Below, in pieces: positions 24,377 to 32,869 of a stretch of DNA of 64,000 bases. This stretch comes from Blastococcus xanthinilyticus (GTDB lineage: Bacteria; Actinomycetota; Actinomycetes; Mycobacteriales; Geodermatophilaceae). Under the pieces are notes generated by a model. That model saw nothing but the letters and a program-made list of their open reading frames with translations. It searched no databases and was not told the origin of the DNA. How positions within the stretch are numbered: the stretch's first letter is position 1; each line of letters begins with the position of its first letter. The position numbers and the translations under genes were made by a program. The stretch covers positions 248,001 through 312,000 of the forward strand of contig NZ_VNHW01000004.1 in NCBI RefSeq assembly GCF_008124835.1. The letters run 5' to 3'.

Positions 24377-25171
24377 TCAGGACCAGGTGACCGACGCCGC
24401 CAGCACCACGAGGGCGGCCGCCGAGCCGGCCTCCACCACGGCGCCGAAGACGTCGCCGTTCACGCCGCCCAGCCGACGGGCGGCGTGCGCGGTCAGGGCG
24501 GCCCCGGCGGCGGGCGCGGCCCCCGCGGCGACGGCGGCCCAGGCCGCCTCGGCCGGGGTGCCGCCGGTGAGCAGCCGCAGCCCGAGCGCGGCAGCGAGCA
24601 GGAGCACCGTCGCCGTCCACCGGACCGCCGGTGCGCCGGCCCCGGCCACCAGCACCCCGAGCGAGGAGCCCGCCGCGGCTGGTCGCGCCGCCGCGTGCAG
24701 CACCGCCACCCGCCCAGCGGCCGTCGCCAGGACGACGGCCAGCAGACCCTCGCCGCGGGACGACGCCCCGAGCACGGCCGCGAGCGCGCTCACCTGCACC
24801 AGCAGCAGGCAGACCAGCGCCGCGACGCCGAACGCCCCCACGTCGGGTCGCCGCATGATCGCCAGCGCCTGCTCCGCCGGCCGCCCGCTGCCCAGCCCGT
24901 CGGCGAGGTCGGCCGCGCCGTCGAGGTGCAGCCCCCGGGTGAGCAGGGCGAGCGCGACCACCACCAGCGCGGCGGCCAGCAGCGGCGCGCCGTCGTCCCT
25001 CCCCCGCCAGACGGTCAGCGCCGGCAGGAACGCCAGCGCGCCGAGGACGACGCCCAGGACCGGCAGCCAGCGCAGCACGCCGGGGCCGGGGACGCGCGCG
25101 GACGAGGGCACCGGCAGCACGCTGAACATCCCCAGTGCGGCCAGCGGCCCGCCGCGGGCCGGGCCGGTCAC
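24377..25171 (-). CDS. cobS: Adenosylcobinamide-GDP ribazoletransferase (cobalamin synthase)
   Basis: GTG at 25171 overlaps the cobU stop as GTGA and gives 264 residues, normal for CobS. The signature LLTRGLHLDGAADLADGLGSGR (acidic, substrate-binding) is present, followed by five or six membrane helices and NGDVFGAVVEAG near the end. It joins adenosylcobinamide-GDP to alpha-ribazole (phosphate) at the membrane, the last assembly step of cobalamin. It is the last gene of the operon. Confidence 0.92.
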   Translation of the reverse strand: MTGPARGGPLAALGMFSVLPVPSSARVPGPGVLRWLPVLGVVLGALAFLPALTVWRGRDDGAPLLAAALVVVALALLTRGLHLDGAADLADGLGSGRPAEQALAIMRRPDVGAFGVAALVCLLLVQVSALAAVLGASSRGEGLLAVVLATAAGRVAVLHAAARPAAAGSSLGVLVAGAGAPAVRWTATVLLLAAALGLRLLTGGTPAEAAWAAVAAGAAPAAGAALTAHAARRLGGVNGDVFGAVVEAGSAAALVVLAASVTWS

Positions 25172-25713
25172 CGCAGCCGCTGCGGCAGGCCGGCGGTGAC
25201 CAGCCACACCCGCTGCGAGGCGGCGGCGACGCGCGCGTTGAGGATGCCGAGCTCGTCGCGGTAGCGGCGGCCGGAGGCGGTGGCCGGGACGATCCCGGAC
25301 CCCACCTCGTTGCTGACCGCGACCACCCGGCGGCGGGTGCCCGACCAGGCGGCGACGACGTCGTCGACCGCGCGGGCCAGCCGTTCGTCGGCGCCGTCGT
25401 CCTCCGTCCAGACGCCGCAGTCGTCCATCACGCGGGCCAGCCAGGTGGAGAGGCAGTCCACGAGCACCGGCGGGCCCGGCCGGCCCAGGACCGCGACCAG
25501 ATCGGTGGTCTCGACGGTCGACCAGCTCGCCGGGCGCCGGACGCGGTGCAGGGCGACGCGGTCGGCCCACTCGGGGTCGCCGCCGTCGGCCGGCAGCCCG
25601 CAGGCGACGTACTCCACCTCGCCGGCGCGGGCCAGCAGCTGCTCGGCGTGCCGGGACTTGCCGGACCGGGCGCCGCCGAGCACCAGCGTGCGCCGGATAC
25701 GGCGGCCGATCAC
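25168..25713 (-). CDS. cobU: Bifunctional adenosylcobinamide kinase/guanylyltransferase
   Basis: GTG at 25713 overlaps the stop of the bluB-cobT gene (GTGA) and gives 181 residues. The P-loop LVLGGARSGKSRHAE is at the N-terminus, followed by LVDCLSTWLARVM and VAVSNEVGSGIVP, with RRYRDELGILN near the end; all are CobU/CobP landmarks. It phosphorylates adenosylcobinamide and then guanylylates it. Order and overlaps show cotranscription with bluB-cobT and cobS. Confidence 0.93.
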   Translation of the reverse strand: MIGRRIRRTLVLGGARSGKSRHAEQLLARAGEVEYVACGLPADGGDPEWADRVALHRVRRPASWSTVETTDLVAVLGRPGPPVLVDCLSTWLARVMDDCGVWTEDDGADERLARAVDDVVAAWSGTRRRVVAVSNEVGSGIVPATASGRRYRDELGILNARVAAASQRVWLVTAGLPQRLR

Positions 25714-27410
25714 GAGACCCGCCCGGCGCCGCGCCGGGCGCGCAGCGCGGTGAGCAGCAGCTGCGCGGCCAGCACCGCGCCGATGCCCTCCCCCGCCCGC
25801 AGCCGCAGGTCCAGCAGCGGCTCCAACCCCAGCTCGGTCAGCACCGCCGCGGAGCCGCGCTCGCGGCTGCGCTGACCGGCGACCAGCGCCGGCTGCGCCG
25901 CCGGTTCCAGCCGCACGGCGACGACGGCCGCGACCGCGGTGACCAGGCCGTCGAGCACGACGGGGACGCCGCCGCCCGCGGCGCCCAGCGTGACGCCGGC
26001 GAGCACCGCGACCTCCGGGCCACCGAGGGCGGCGAGCGCGCGGACCGGCTCGGCCAGGGCGCGGCCGTGCTCGGACCGGGCGCGCGCCACCGCCCCGCGG
26101 ACCACGTCGCGCTTGCGCTCGAGCATCGCCGCGTCGGACCCCGCCCCGAGCCCGACGGCGTCGTCGGGGTCCAGGCCGAGCAGCCCGCAGGCGAGGGCGG
26201 CGGCCACCGTGGTGTTGCCGATGCCCACCTCCCCCAGGCAGACCAGGCCGGTGGCGGCGAGCTCGCGGCCGAGCGCCCGCCCCTCCTCCAGCAGCGCCTC
26301 GGCCGCGGCGACGGGAAGCGCGTCGGCGCAGAGCAGGTCGCCCTGCGGCGCCGGCGAGACCGCGGCGTGCGCCCGCACCCGCAGTCCCGCCTGGCGGGCG
26401 GTCGACGCCCCGAGCGACGCACCGCTGCGGGTGGCGGCCAGCACGTCGGCGGTGACCGAGACCGGGTAGGCCGAGACGGCGTGCGCGGCGGCGACCGGGT
26501 GCTCGCCGGCCACGACCAGCAGCGTCCCGGTCTCCGGCACGGCGCCGGGCAGGGCGAGGACGCGGTCGACGGCGCGGTCGAGGACGCCGAGCGACCCGGG
26601 CACGGCGAGCAGGTCGTCCCCGCTGTCCCGGGCGGCGACCACGGCCTGCGGCCGCGGCCCGGCGAGGTGCGACGGCGGCGCCGCGGGGCTGTCGTCGGCC
26701 GGCCAGCGCTCGGCGAGGACGACGTCCTCCAGCGGGGCGCGGGTGGACCACCCGTGCCGCACCAGCCCGGGCTCGGGCGGGCGCTCGTCCGGCCAGCCCA
26801 GGCACAGCCAGCCGAGGGTCTCCACCTCCTCGGGCAGGTGCAGCAGGCCGGCCAGGTCGGCGGGCTGGAAGAGGGTCACCCAGCCCATGCCGAGCCCGGC
26901 GGCGCGGGCGGCCAGCCACATGTTCTGGATGGCGCAGGCGCAGCTCCACAGGTCGGCGTCGGGGAAGGTGGCCCGGCCGAGCACCCCGGTGGCGTGCGCG
27001 CGGCGGTCGCAGGCCACGACCACACCGACCGGCGCCTCGCGGATGCCCTCCAGCTGCAGGTCCAGCAGCCGGGCGCGGCGGTCGGGGGTGAGCAGCTCGG
27101 CCTGGCGGAGCCGCTCCCGGTCGGCGAGCACCGCCGCGCGGTCGCGGGTGGCCTGCTCGGTGACGACGACGAAGCGCCACGGCTGCGAGTGGCCGACCGA
27201 CGGTGCCCGGTGCCCGGCCTCGAGCACCGCCCGCAGGGTCTCCGGCGGAACGGGGTCGGGGCGGTAGCGGCGGATGTCGCGACGGGCTCCGATGACGGTG
27301 TGCAGCGCCTCGACCGTGGCTGGGTCGAACGCCCAGCCCGCGGGGTCGGCGGCCCGCTGCGCGGCGGAGGTCTGGTCACCGATCACCGGGACCGGCCGGG
27401 GCCAGGTCAT
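25710..27410 (-). CDS. bluB-cobT: BluB-CobT fusion: DMB synthase and nicotinate-nucleotide:DMB phosphoribosyltransferase
   Basis: ATG at 27410 with AGGAG upstream gives a single 566-residue frame. Residues about 25-225 are BluB (RRDIRRYRPDPVPPETL, HRAPSVGHSQPWRF, CAIQNMWLAARAAGLGMGW), the oxygen-dependent enzyme that splits reduced FMN to 5,6-dimethylbenzimidazole. Residues about 240-560 are CobT (QGDLLCADALPVAA, CLGEVGIGNTTVAAAL, LAGVTLGAAGGGVPVVLDG), which converts that base to alpha-ribazole phosphate. Joined domains would hand the base straight on. There is no stop or frame change at the junction. No cobalamin riboswitch was found upstream. Confidence 0.9.
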   Translation of the reverse strand: MTWPRPVPVIGDQTSAAQRAADPAGWAFDPATVEALHTVIGARRDIRRYRPDPVPPETLRAVLEAGHRAPSVGHSQPWRFVVVTEQATRDRAAVLADRERLRQAELLTPDRRARLLDLQLEGIREAPVGVVVACDRRAHATGVLGRATFPDADLWSCACAIQNMWLAARAAGLGMGWVTLFQPADLAGLLHLPEEVETLGWLCLGWPDERPPEPGLVRHGWSTRAPLEDVVLAERWPADDSPAAPPSHLAGPRPQAVVAARDSGDDLLAVPGSLGVLDRAVDRVLALPGAVPETGTLLVVAGEHPVAAAHAVSAYPVSVTADVLAATRSGASLGASTARQAGLRVRAHAAVSPAPQGDLLCADALPVAAAEALLEEGRALGRELAATGLVCLGEVGIGNTTVAAALACGLLGLDPDDAVGLGAGSDAAMLERKRDVVRGAVARARSEHGRALAEPVRALAALGGPEVAVLAGVTLGAAGGGVPVVLDGLVTAVAAVVAVRLEPAAQPALVAGQRSRERGSAAVLTELGLEPLLDLRLRAGEGIGAVLAAQLLLTALRARRGAGRVS

Positions 27411-27493
27411 GCCAACTCCTCCCTGGGGTCTCGCAGGAACCCTCGCACGCCCCGGCCCGCGGGCGTTCCGGGGTGCCCTCCAGGGGTGGCGGC

Positions 27494-27946
27494 TCAGCCG
27501 TCCTGGTCGGCCAGGCGGCTCAACGCCTGGCGGAGCGCCGCGACCCGGTCGGGACCGAGGGAGCCGGCGAGCGCCGCCTCGTGGGCCTGCACCAGGGACT
27601 CCCAGCGCCGCAGCCGGTCCCGGCCCGGCTCGGAGAGGTGCACGACGACCTTGCGCCCGTCGTCCGGGTGCGGCAGGCGGTAGGCCAGCGCCTGGTCGAC
27701 GGCGGCGTCGACCAGCCGGGTGCACGTGGGCGCCGGCAGGTGCAGGGCGGCGACCAGCTCCCCCATGGCACGCCCACCCCCCGCCAGCGCGCGCAGCACG
27801 CGGTAGCCGTCGAGCGTGCCGCCGTCCTCGGCGAGCGCCGCGGCGACGCCGGCGGCTACCCGGCGCTGGGTGACCGTGAGCAGCTCGACGAGGTCGTCGG
27901 CGACGCGCTCGTCGCGCGCACCGGCTCCGACGCCGCCCGGAAACAT
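27494..27946 (-). CDS. MarR family transcriptional regulator
   Basis: ATG at 27946 gives 150 residues, typical for MarR. The winged helix covers about 45-115: LDGYRVLRALAGGGRAMGELVAALHL, then the recognition helix PAPTCTRLVDAAVDQAL, then the wing LPHPDDGRKVVVHLSEPGR. It is divergent from the amide-sensor-like gene with 21 bp between starts, and the amide permease and amidase genes follow that gene, so it probably controls this cluster. Confidence 0.85.
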   Translation of the reverse strand: MFPGGVGAGARDERVADDLVELLTVTQRRVAAGVAAALAEDGGTLDGYRVLRALAGGGRAMGELVAALHLPAPTCTRLVDAAVDQALAYRLPHPDDGRKVVVHLSEPGRDRLRRWESLVQAHEAALAGSLGPDRVAALRQALSRLADQDG

Positions 27947-27967
27947 GGGGGAACCATACTTGTCGCC

Positions 27968-29016
27968 GTGCCCGGCTCCCCGCGTCCGCTGGACCCGTGG
28001 GACGTCCTGCTCACGGGGCCGCGGGCAGACGTGCTGCGGGTCGGCCTCGCCGTTCCGCTGTCGGGTCCGCTGGCGCTCACCGCTCCCTCGGCGCTGGACC
28101 TCGCCGGGCTCGCGGCGGAGGAGGCGAACGCCGCGGGCGGGGTGCGCGGCCGGGAGGTGCAGCTGGTCGCCGTCGACTCCGGGCGGGCGCCCGCCGTCGT
28201 CGCCGCCGAGGTGACGTCGCTGTTCGCCGCGGGCGCGTTCGACGTCCTGGTCGGGTTCCACACCAGTGACGTGCACCGGGCGCTGGAGGCGGCGCTGCCC
28301 GCCGGCGCCCGGTACGTCTACACCCCGCCGCACGAGGGCGGCCGGCGCCGTCCGGGCGTGGTGCGCACCGGTGTCTCCCCGCTGGAGCAGCACGCCGCCG
28401 CGCTCCGCTGGCTGGTGCACTCCCGCCGCGCCCGCCGCTGGGTGCTGCTCGGCACCGACTACGTGTGGCCGCGCGCCGTGCACCGGGCGGCCCGCCGGGT
28501 GCTCGCCGACGCCGGCGCCGAGGTGGCCGGCGAGGCCCTGGTGCCCTTCGGGCCGAGCGACGTCGGTCCGCTGCTGGACCTCGTGCGGCGCACCCGCGCC
28601 GACGGCGTGCTCCTGAGCATGGTCGGGCGCGACCTGGTCACCTTCAACCGCGAGTTCGCCCGCGCCGGCCTCGACCGCGGGTGGTCCGGCTGTCGGGCGC
28701 GCTGGAGGAGAACGGGCTGTACGCGGTCGGGGGCGACGGCACCGGTGAGCTGTACGCCTGCATGCCCTCGTTCGTCGCGGCCGGCGACGGACCGGACGAG
28801 GGGCAGCTGGCCCTGCAGGAGCGCGCCGCCCGCCGCTCGGGGCCGTCGGCGCCGGTGGTCTGCGCCTACGCCCGCGGGCTCTACGACGGCGTCCGGCTGG
28901 CCGTCTCGACACCCGGAGCCCGGCGACCGGCCCGCGGGCCCGCCGCCCGGCTCGCCCGGCTCGCCCGCGCCGACGGGCTGACGCTCCGCGAGCTCCCCGG
29001 CCGTCTCACCGCCTGA
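27968..29016 (+). pseudogene. Amide-sensor-type periplasmic-binding-like protein (AmiC/FmdD family), frameshifted
   Basis: GTG at 27968 opens a type-1 periplasmic binding fold (VLRVGLAVPLSGPLALTAPS, EEANAAGGVRGREVQLVAVD, VVGFHTSDVH-like) without a signal peptide, as in cytoplasmic amide sensors. At about 28680 the frame must shift by one base: FARAGLDRG continues only in the next frame as VVRLSGALEENGLYAVGGDG down to the TGA at 29014-29016. In the original frame the protein would end in unrelated sequence at 28981. One missing base explains it, so this is either a recent loss or a sequencing error. Neighbours (MarR, permease, amidase) fit an amide-response cluster. Confidence 0.75.
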
Positions 29017-29021
29017 GACAG

Positions 29022-29039
29022 TCCTTCCAGATGGAAGGA
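29022..29039. promoter_or_regulatory. Palindromic operator-like site before amide cluster
   Basis: TCCTTCC-AGAT-GGAAGGA is a perfect 7-bp inverted repeat with a four-base centre, located about 60 bp before the permease start in a patch that is less GC-rich than its surroundings. The size suits a dimeric winged-helix regulator such as the nearby MarR protein. Binding is inference. Confidence 0.5.
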
Positions 29040-29099
29040 AATCGTCCTACTCTGCTGGCGCCCCGGCACCGCACCGGGATGACACGGAGGAAAGCGCGC

Positions 29100-30530
29100 A
29101 TGAGCGAACCCCGCACCACCAACGGCCCCGCCCTCGGCGGCGTGACACCCGCCGCGAGCGAGCAGGGCGTGGAGTCCTTCGGCTACGAGCAGGAGCTCAA
29201 GCGCTCGCTGAGCTTCAGCGACCTGCTGGTCTACGGCCTGGTCTTCATGGTCCCGATCGCGCCGTTCGGCATCTTCGGCGGCGTCTTCCAGGCCTCCGGC
29301 GGCATGGTCGCGCTGGCCTACGTCGTCGGCGGGCTGGCGATGGCCTTCACCGCCGCGTCCTACTCGCAGATGTCGCGCGCCTTCCCGATGGCGGGCTCGG
29401 TCTACACCTACGCCGGGCGCGGCATCGCCCGGCCGGTCGGCTTCATCGCGGGGTGGATGGTCCTGCTGGACTACCTGCTCATCCCCGGGCTGCTGTACCT
29501 GATCTCCGGGTTCGCCATGAACTCGATCCTGCCCAGCATCCCCGTCTGGGTCTGGGTCGTCGCCTTCGTCGTGCTGAACACGGTGGTCAACTACTTCGGC
29601 ATCGAGTTCACCGCGCGGGTCAACAAGATCGTGCTGGTCGCCGAGCTGGTCGTGCTCGCCATCTTCCTCGTCGTGGGCGTCATCGCGCTCTCCTCCGGCG
29701 AGGGGCGCGGGTGGGACCTCTCGCCGATCTACGACGCGGACACCTTCTCCCTCGAGCTGGTCTTCGGCGCGGTCTCCATCGCGGTGCTCAGCTTCCTCGG
29801 CTTCGACGCCATCTCCACCCTCGCCGAGGAGAACCGCGACTCCGCCCGCTCCCTCGGCAAGGCCATGATCGGCGCGCTGGTGCTCGCCGGGACGCTGTTC
29901 GTCGTCCAGACCTGGGTCGCGGCCCTGCTGGTGCCGGACCCGGACACCCTGATCGCCGAGGGCGACGCCGCCGGCACCGCCTTCTACGACGCCGCAGAGG
30001 TCGCCGGCGGCGCGTGGCTGGGCACGCTCACCGCCGTCGCCACCGCCATCGCGTGGGGCTTCGCCAACTCGCTGGTCGCCCAGGCCGCCACCTCGCGGCT
30101 GCTGTTCGCGATGGCCCGCGACCGCCAGCTGCCGAGCTTCCTCGCCACGGTGCACCCGGTCCGGCGCGTGCCGGTGAACGCCACGTTCCTGGTCGCCGCC
30201 ATCTCCCTGGCGCTGGGCATCTACATGAGCACCCGCGACGACGGCATCACCCTGCTGTCCACGCTGGTCAACTTCGGCGCCCTCTCGGCCTTCCTGCTGC
30301 TGCACGTGTCGGTGGTGGTCCACTACGTCGGCCGGCTGGGCAGCCGGAACTGGTGGCTGCACCTGGTGGTGCCGGTCGTCGGGTTCGCGATCCTGGCCTA
30401 CGTCGTCTACAACGCCCAGGTGGCCGCGCAGGAGCTCGGCTTCGTGTGGTTCGCCGTCGGCCTCGTGCTGCTGGTGTTCCTGCTGGCCACCGGACGCAAG
30501 CCCGAGCTCAAGACGGAGGAGGACCTGTGA
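29100..30530 (+). CDS. APC family amino acid/amide permease
   Basis: ATG at 29100 follows GGAGGAAAG and is preferred over the ATG at 29031, giving 476 residues with about twelve membrane helices. The N-terminal LSFSDLLVYGLVFMVPIAPFG and FPMAGSVYTYAGRG are the conserved TM1 and TM2-3 features of the APC superfamily, and FLGFDAISTLAEENRDSARS is the TM6-7 loop. The substrate is probably an amide or amino acid imported for the formamidase whose start overlaps this stop (GTGA). Confidence 0.88.
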   Translation: MSEPRTTNGPALGGVTPAASEQGVESFGYEQELKRSLSFSDLLVYGLVFMVPIAPFGIFGGVFQASGGMVALAYVVGGLAMAFTAASYSQMSRAFPMAGSVYTYAGRGIARPVGFIAGWMVLLDYLLIPGLLYLISGFAMNSILPSIPVWVWVVAFVVLNTVVNYFGIEFTARVNKIVLVAELVVLAIFLVVGVIALSSGEGRGWDLSPIYDADTFSLELVFGAVSIAVLSFLGFDAISTLAEENRDSARSLGKAMIGALVLAGTLFVVQTWVAALLVPDPDTLIAEGDAAGTAFYDAAEVAGGAWLGTLTAVATAIAWGFANSLVAQAATSRLLFAMARDRQLPSFLATVHPVRRVPVNATFLVAAISLALGIYMSTRDDGITLLSTLVNFGALSAFLLLHVSVVVHYVGRLGSRNWWLHLVVPVVGFAILAYVVYNAQVAAQELGFVWFAVGLVLLVFLLATGRKPELKTEEDL

Positions 30531-31552
30531 GCCTGGAGGTCGTCGCCCTCGACCCGACCCCCGAGCAGTACCGCTACGTCTTCGGCGGTGCGCCGGAACC
30601 GCTGCTGCGGGTCCGGCCGGGCACCGTCGTCGAGCTGACCACCGAGGACTGCTTCGGCGGCCGGGTGACCAGCACCGGCGACCTGCCCAGCCGGGTCTGC
30701 GACTTCTCGCAGCTGAACCCGGTCACCGGCCCGATCCACGTCGAGGGCGCCGAACCCGGCGACACGGTCGCCGTGCACTTCGTGGAGATCGCGCCGGCCC
30801 GGGACTGGGCGGTGTCCACCACGTTCCCGCACTTCGGGGCGCTCACCGCCACGCACAGCACGGCGATGCTGCACGACCCGCTGGAGGAGGTCGTGTGGGT
30901 GTACGAGGTCGACCGCGAGCGCGGCACCTGCCTGTTCCGGCCGCGCCGGGGCGGCCCGGAGGTGGAGCTCCCGCTGGACCCGATGCACGGCACGGTGGGC
31001 GTCGCGCCGGCCGGCGGGGAGGTGTTCGCCACCATCACGCCCGGCGCCCACGGCGGGAACATGGACACCCCCGAGCTCCGCGCCGGCGCGACGGCGTACT
31101 TCGGGGTGAACGTGCCGGGCGCGCAGCTGTCGATCGGCGACGGGCACTGCCGGCAGGGTGAGGGCGAGGTGTGCGGCACCGCCGTCGAGGCGGCCATGCG
31201 CACCGTCGTCGTCGTCGACCTGATCAAGGGCGCCGGCACGCCGTGGCCCCGGCTGGAGACCGACGACTTCCTCATGTCGACCGGCTCCACCCGGCCGCTG
31301 GAGGACGCCTACCGGATCAGCCAGCACGACCTGGTCACCTGGGCCGCCGAGCTCACCGGCTGGGACACCCTGGACGCCTACCAGCTGGTCAGCCAGGCCG
31401 GCCTCGCGCCGACCGGCAACGTCGTGGACACCAACTACACGATGGTCGCCAAGCTGGCCAAGGCCTACCTCGGGGGTGCGGGCGGCAGCGTCGCCGACGG
31501 GGTGCACGACCGGCTGCGGCGGACGGGCGCGGACTACCTCGCGCAGCGCTGA
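30527..31552 (+). CDS. fmdA: Acetamidase/formamidase
   Basis: GTG at 30527 overlaps the permease stop and gives 341 residues. Landmarks are TEDCFGGRVTSTGDLPS near 37-53, NPVTGPIHVEGAEPGDTVAVH, HGGNMDTPELRAGATAYFGVNVPGA and GDGHCRQGEGEVCGTAVE, which include the metal-binding His and acidic residues of the FmdA/AmdA family (PF03069). It hydrolyses short aliphatic amides to ammonia and the acid. It is the last gene of the operon and ends at a strong hairpin. Confidence 0.92.
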   Translation: MSLEVVALDPTPEQYRYVFGGAPEPLLRVRPGTVVELTTEDCFGGRVTSTGDLPSRVCDFSQLNPVTGPIHVEGAEPGDTVAVHFVEIAPARDWAVSTTFPHFGALTATHSTAMLHDPLEEVVWVYEVDRERGTCLFRPRRGGPEVELPLDPMHGTVGVAPAGGEVFATITPGAHGGNMDTPELRAGATAYFGVNVPGAQLSIGDGHCRQGEGEVCGTAVEAAMRTVVVVDLIKGAGTPWPRLETDDFLMSTGSTRPLEDAYRISQHDLVTWAAELTGWDTLDAYQLVSQAGLAPTGNVVDTNYTMVAKLAKAYLGGAGGSVADGVHDRLRRTGADYLAQR

Positions 31553-31555
31553 GGT

Positions 31556-31603
31556 GTCGACTCGTCGTGGTGTCGCCCCGTGCCGGCACCACGACGGGTC
31601 GAC
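31556..31603. terminator. Bidirectional hairpin terminator
   Basis: GTCGACTCGTCGTGGTG (31556-31572) pairs with CACCACGACGGGTCGAC (31587-31603) over 17 positions with one wobble and a 14-base loop. It lies between the convergent amidase and TIGR02588 genes. No T-run follows. Confidence 0.75.
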
Positions 31604-31610
31604 CGGCGGC

Positions 31611-32066
31611 TCACGGCGCGACGTAGCCCGCCGGCCCCACCTGCAACCGGCCGTCGCGCGGGTCCTCGGAGAACAGCAGGGCACCGCTGTGCCGGCTGTT
31701 CGGCGGGAGGTAGGGAACCGACGTCGAGGCCTGCTCGACCTCGCTGCCGTCGCGGGTGAGGGTCCCGGAGATCTGCACCTGCTCGGCCGTCCGGCCGCCG
31801 CTGTTGCGCACCTCGAAGTGCACCGCGTAGCCGTCCCCGGCGGCTTCGACGGAGCTGACGCTGACCGACAGCGCCGGGTCGGACTCCCGGACGGCCACTG
31901 CCTGGTAGGTCAGGAAACCGAGCAGCAGCAGCACGAGCAGGCCCCCGAGGGCGCCGAGGGCGTACTCACCGGGCGTGGTGCGCTCCTGGCTGTCGCCGTC
32001 GTCCTGCTGGGGCCTGGCCTGCGGGTCCTCGGTGTGCTGGTCGTCGTCCACGTGGTCCTCCGTCAC
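31611..32066 (-). CDS. TIGR02588 family membrane-anchored protein
   Basis: GTG at 32066 overlaps the stop of the TIGR02587 gene (GTGA) and gives 151 residues. An acidic Gln-rich N-terminus precedes one membrane helix (ALGALGGLLVLLLLGFLTYQA), then an extracytoplasmic beta-sandwich (YAVHFEVRNSGGRTAEQVQI) ending VGPAGYVAP. This is the pattern of TIGR02588, usually encoded with TIGR02587. No function is established. Confidence 0.8.
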   Translation of the reverse strand: MTEDHVDDDQHTEDPQARPQQDDGDSQERTTPGEYALGALGGLLVLLLLGFLTYQAVAVRESDPALSVSVSSVEAAGDGYAVHFEVRNSGGRTAEQVQISGTLTRDGSEVEQASTSVPYLPPNSRHSGALLFSEDPRDGRLQVGPAGYVAP

Positions 32067-32869
32067 AGGATGAGCCGGGCCGCCGCGGCACCGATGCTGC
32101 CGGGGAGCCCGAGCACGACGGTCTCCTTGACCGCCGTGGTGAGGCCGATGCCGTCGAACCGGCCGAAGGTCCAGAGCAGGTAGGCCGAGATGGCCAGTGC
32201 GGCGGCGTAGCCCACCACCGTCAGGGTCAGGAACGACCGCAGGAAGCCCTCGGTGGACCTCTCCTGCCCGCCGAAGCCGACGCCGTACACGAAGCCGTGC
32301 ATCAGCAGGAGGCTGAGCACGGCGAGCGCCGCGACGGTCACCGTGCTCGCTTCGGCGGCCAGCAGCACGACTTCCTCGGTCGGCGCGATGTTGGCCGCGA
32401 AGACCACCGCTCCGGCGGTCATCAGGAACAGCTCGTGGCCGTAGCCGCTGATCCGGGGTCGCCTGCTGCCCTGCCCGAGCTGGCTGCGCGCGTAGGACGC
32501 ACCGACGGCCGCCGGCAGCGCCTCGATCGCGACCACCGAGACGGCGGCCTGCCAGTCCATGAGCGGGTCGACCACCCCGAGCGCCGCCAGGACGACCGTC
32601 GCGGCCAGCGTCGCGGCGAGGATCGCCACCCCCGCATCGGCCAGGTAGCCGCCCGGCCCCACCCCGCCGGGTCCGGCGCCGAAGGTCCGGGACAGCCCGA
32701 TCACCAGCAGCACCGCCGCCAGGACCAGCAGGGCCAGCCGGTACCGCTCCACGCTGTGCGCCAGGCGCCACAACTCCATCGTCATCAGCAACGGCAGCGC
32801 GAAGAGCAGCGAACCGGCGATCGCCCGACCGAAACCCTTGGTCAGCTCGACGCTGCCGGTCCCGGTCAC
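32063..32869 (-). CDS. TIGR02587/DUF2391 family integral membrane protein
   Basis: The 268-residue protein has about seven membrane helices. GFGRAIAGSLLFALPLLMTMELW and MTAGAVVFAANIAPTEEVVLLA are typical of the DUF2391/TIGR02587 family. It shares four-base overlaps with the antiporter gene upstream and the TIGR02588 gene downstream, so the three form one operon. Function is unknown; coupling to an antiporter suggests a role in ion or stress physiology. Confidence 0.8.
   Translation of the reverse strand: MTGTGSVELTKGFGRAIAGSLLFALPLLMTMELWRLAHSVERYRLALLVLAAVLLVIGLSRTFGAGPGGVGPGGYLADAGVAILAATLAATVVLAALGVVDPLMDWQAAVSVVAIEALPAAVGASYARSQLGQGSRRPRISGYGHELFLMTAGAVVFAANIAPTEEVVLLAAEASTVTVAALAVLSLLLMHGFVYGVGFGGQERSTEGFLRSFLTLTVVGYAAALAISAYLLWTFGRFDGIGLTTAVKETVVLGLPGSIGAAAARLIL

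Noticed and set aside
27411-27493. Cobalamin riboswitch upstream of bluB-cobT
   Set aside because: The leader is too short and lacks a B12 box.
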